This document shows positions 63,133 to 64,000 of a DNA stretch of 64,000 nucleotides, piece by piece. Under the pieces are notes generated by a model. That model did no database searches. It saw only the letters and a list, made by a program, of their open reading frames with translations, and was not told the DNA's origin. The translations under genes and the position numbers were made by a program. The stretch lies in assembly GCA_019358895.1 (NCBI GenBank), contig JAHHIG010000013.1:62001-126000 (forward strand), read 5' to 3'. This stretch comes from Tildeniella nuda ZEHNDER 1965/U140. GTDB lineage: Bacteria > Cyanobacteriota > Cyanobacteriia > Leptolyngbyales > Leptolyngbyaceae. Within the stretch, counting starts at the first letter, position 1, and each line of letters starts with the position of its first letter.

Positions 63133-63187
63133 TAGAGAATTCAGGTTTTACTTAAAGCCATTCGGTAGCGGTGCGTCAATGCCATAA

Positions 63188-63673
63188 CTAACGCCGTTTT
63201 ACAGCCCGATATACGGGTGGTGGCGGAGGCTGAACGATCGGCGCTTTCATCGTCCCCATCTTCTGATTCAGTTCACGGATGCGGCGTGAGAGTAGGCGAA
63301 TGATGTTGACGGCAATACCAGGGGTTTCGTCGATCGCCTCATACAACTGCTGCTGCGTTAACACGAGGCATTCACAGGGAGCCAGCGTCGTCACAGACGC
63401 AGAACGTGGTTCGGCATCGAAGAGAGACATTTCGCCAAAGCAGGTGCCTTGTTCAAGCTGCACAATTTCTTGATTGCCAATGTGGACACTGACCCTGCCC
63501 GAAACAACGACATAGAGCGATCGTCCCTCCTGCCCTTCGGTAAAAATCGTGTGATTCGTCGGAAACGATAGCTCGTCCATAATGGATGCCAACCGCACCA
63601 GAAAGTCATCCCGCAACTCTTTGAAGATGGGAACTTGCCGGACAAACAGTAAGCGATCGACGCTGGTTAACAT
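63188..63673 (-). CDS. Cyclic-nucleotide-binding domain protein without DNA-binding part
   Basis: A 161-residue protein holding one CRP-type cNMP-binding jelly roll (LTSVDRLLFVRQVPIFKEL, then GRSLYVVVSGRVSVHIGNQ). The phosphate-binding cassette reads CFGEMSLFDAEPRSASVTT, with the key Glu and Arg-Ser-Ala retained, so cAMP or cGMP binding is likely. A short helix and a Pro-rich tail follow; there is no helix-turn-helix, so it is not a classical regulator. The frame opens with TTG at 63745, but the ATG at 63673 starts the domain. Confidence 0.85.
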   Translation of the reverse strand: MLTSVDRLLFVRQVPIFKELRDDFLVRLASIMDELSFPTNHTIFTEGQEGRSLYVVVSGRVSVHIGNQEIVQLEQGTCFGEMSLFDAEPRSASVTTLAPCECLVLTQQQLYEAIDETPGIAVNIIRLLSRRIRELNQKMGTMKAPIVQPPPPPVYRAVKRR

Positions 63674-63745
63674 AAATCGATGGCGTGCAGCTTGGGCTGG
63701 AGACGAGGAACGATAGCGATGCTCAGTGACAATGAATCTCTCCAA

Positions 63746-64000
63746 CCGTACGGTTAAAAGGCTTGTGTTCAGGATAGATGGCGATTAGCCCAACGTCTAA
63801 GAGCGATCGCCTAAGGTCTATAAGTGAGAAAGCGCTTTCTCTAAGATGCCCACGATCCGTGTGTGAACCTTACTAAATCGTCTCAAATCCAGTGCGATTT
63901 GGGAAATCAATCACATTATTGCCTCGTTTTGCTGTTTGGTTGACTGTTTTTGCTGAAGCTGATGCAAATTCTTGCATAATCGTCTGCACCTGATCAGCAA
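63746..64000. other. Right edge without recognised gene
   Basis: 255 bases beyond the last gene. No complete reading frame with gene-like character is visible; a gene may start beyond the edge. Confidence 0.4.

Overview
The window is a stretch of a cyanobacterial chromosome, probably from a filamentous or Leptolyngbya-like lineage. The octamer GCGATCGC and its core CGATCG recur throughout genes and spacers, which is typical of cyanobacteria. Many genes are cyanobacterial or plastid-type: ycf46, ycf35, a DUF2949 protein, a pilin G/H-like protein, an ethylene-receptor-like kinase, several CRP-like proteins and kinases with the 'MSYCLN' zinc-ribbon start. I see no phage genes, no intact transposase and no CRISPR array. 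The accessory content is small repeats, MITE-like elements, a DnaB intein and two Uma2-type genes.

Layout. 0-8.4 kb: a small conserved protein, a ribbon-helix-helix protein, ycf46-ycf35, an inositol-phosphatase family enzyme, a CRP-family regulator paired with an M61 peptidase, and an OmpR-type response regulator. 9-17.5 kb: manganese catalase, type II NADH dehydrogenase, a nitrilase-family amidase, an actin-like ParM-family gene overlapping a small partner gene, an S9 peptidase and rplI. 17.7-25.6 kb: dnaB with a 494-residue intein in the P-loop, an SMR transporter, an FKBP isomerase, a CbbY-like phosphatase, an AI-2E-family permease and the ethylene-receptor-like histidine kinase. 25.6-33.7 kb: tRNA-Lys, a KefB-type antiporter, an M23 peptidase, a ComFB protein, an L,D-transpeptidase, an ECF sigma factor with its anti-sigma factor, a GGCT-fold protein and tRNA-Arg. 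33.7-46.3 kb: moaC, a phosphodiesterase, a response regulator, hisG, a fasciclin protein, a fused 5-oxoprolinase carrying repeat-derived insertions, a Uma2 protein and rpsD. 46.4-57 kb: an AarF/UbiB kinase, a DegT aminotransferase, a FetB-like permease, a second Uma2 protein, a Ser/Thr kinase with WD40 repeats, egtD and the pilin-like protein. 57-64 kb: a GH57 branching enzyme, DAHP synthase, a UvrD-like helicase, a DUF2949 protein and a cyclic-nucleotide-binding protein.

The most striking object is the 472-bp spacer before the DAHP synthase gene. It holds two consecutive short reading frames packed with Phe, Tyr and Trp codons. Each is followed by a Rho-independent terminator, and each has an alternative hairpin that overlaps that terminator. 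In both units the 3' end of the leader peptide encodes the antiterminator strand and the stop codon follows almost at once. This looks like a tandem ribosome-mediated attenuator that senses all three aromatic amino acids and controls entry into the shikimate pathway.

Other points of interest are an XRE-type helix-turn-helix inside the homing endonuclease region of the DnaB intein; exact conservation of the ethylene/copper-binding residues in the sensor kinase; a ParM-like two-gene cassette with no other plasmid genes; and heptanucleotide repeats (GACCGCT, GGGGAGT, GGCAGAA types) that occur in spacers, in MITE-like elements and as translated in-frame inserts in two proteins.
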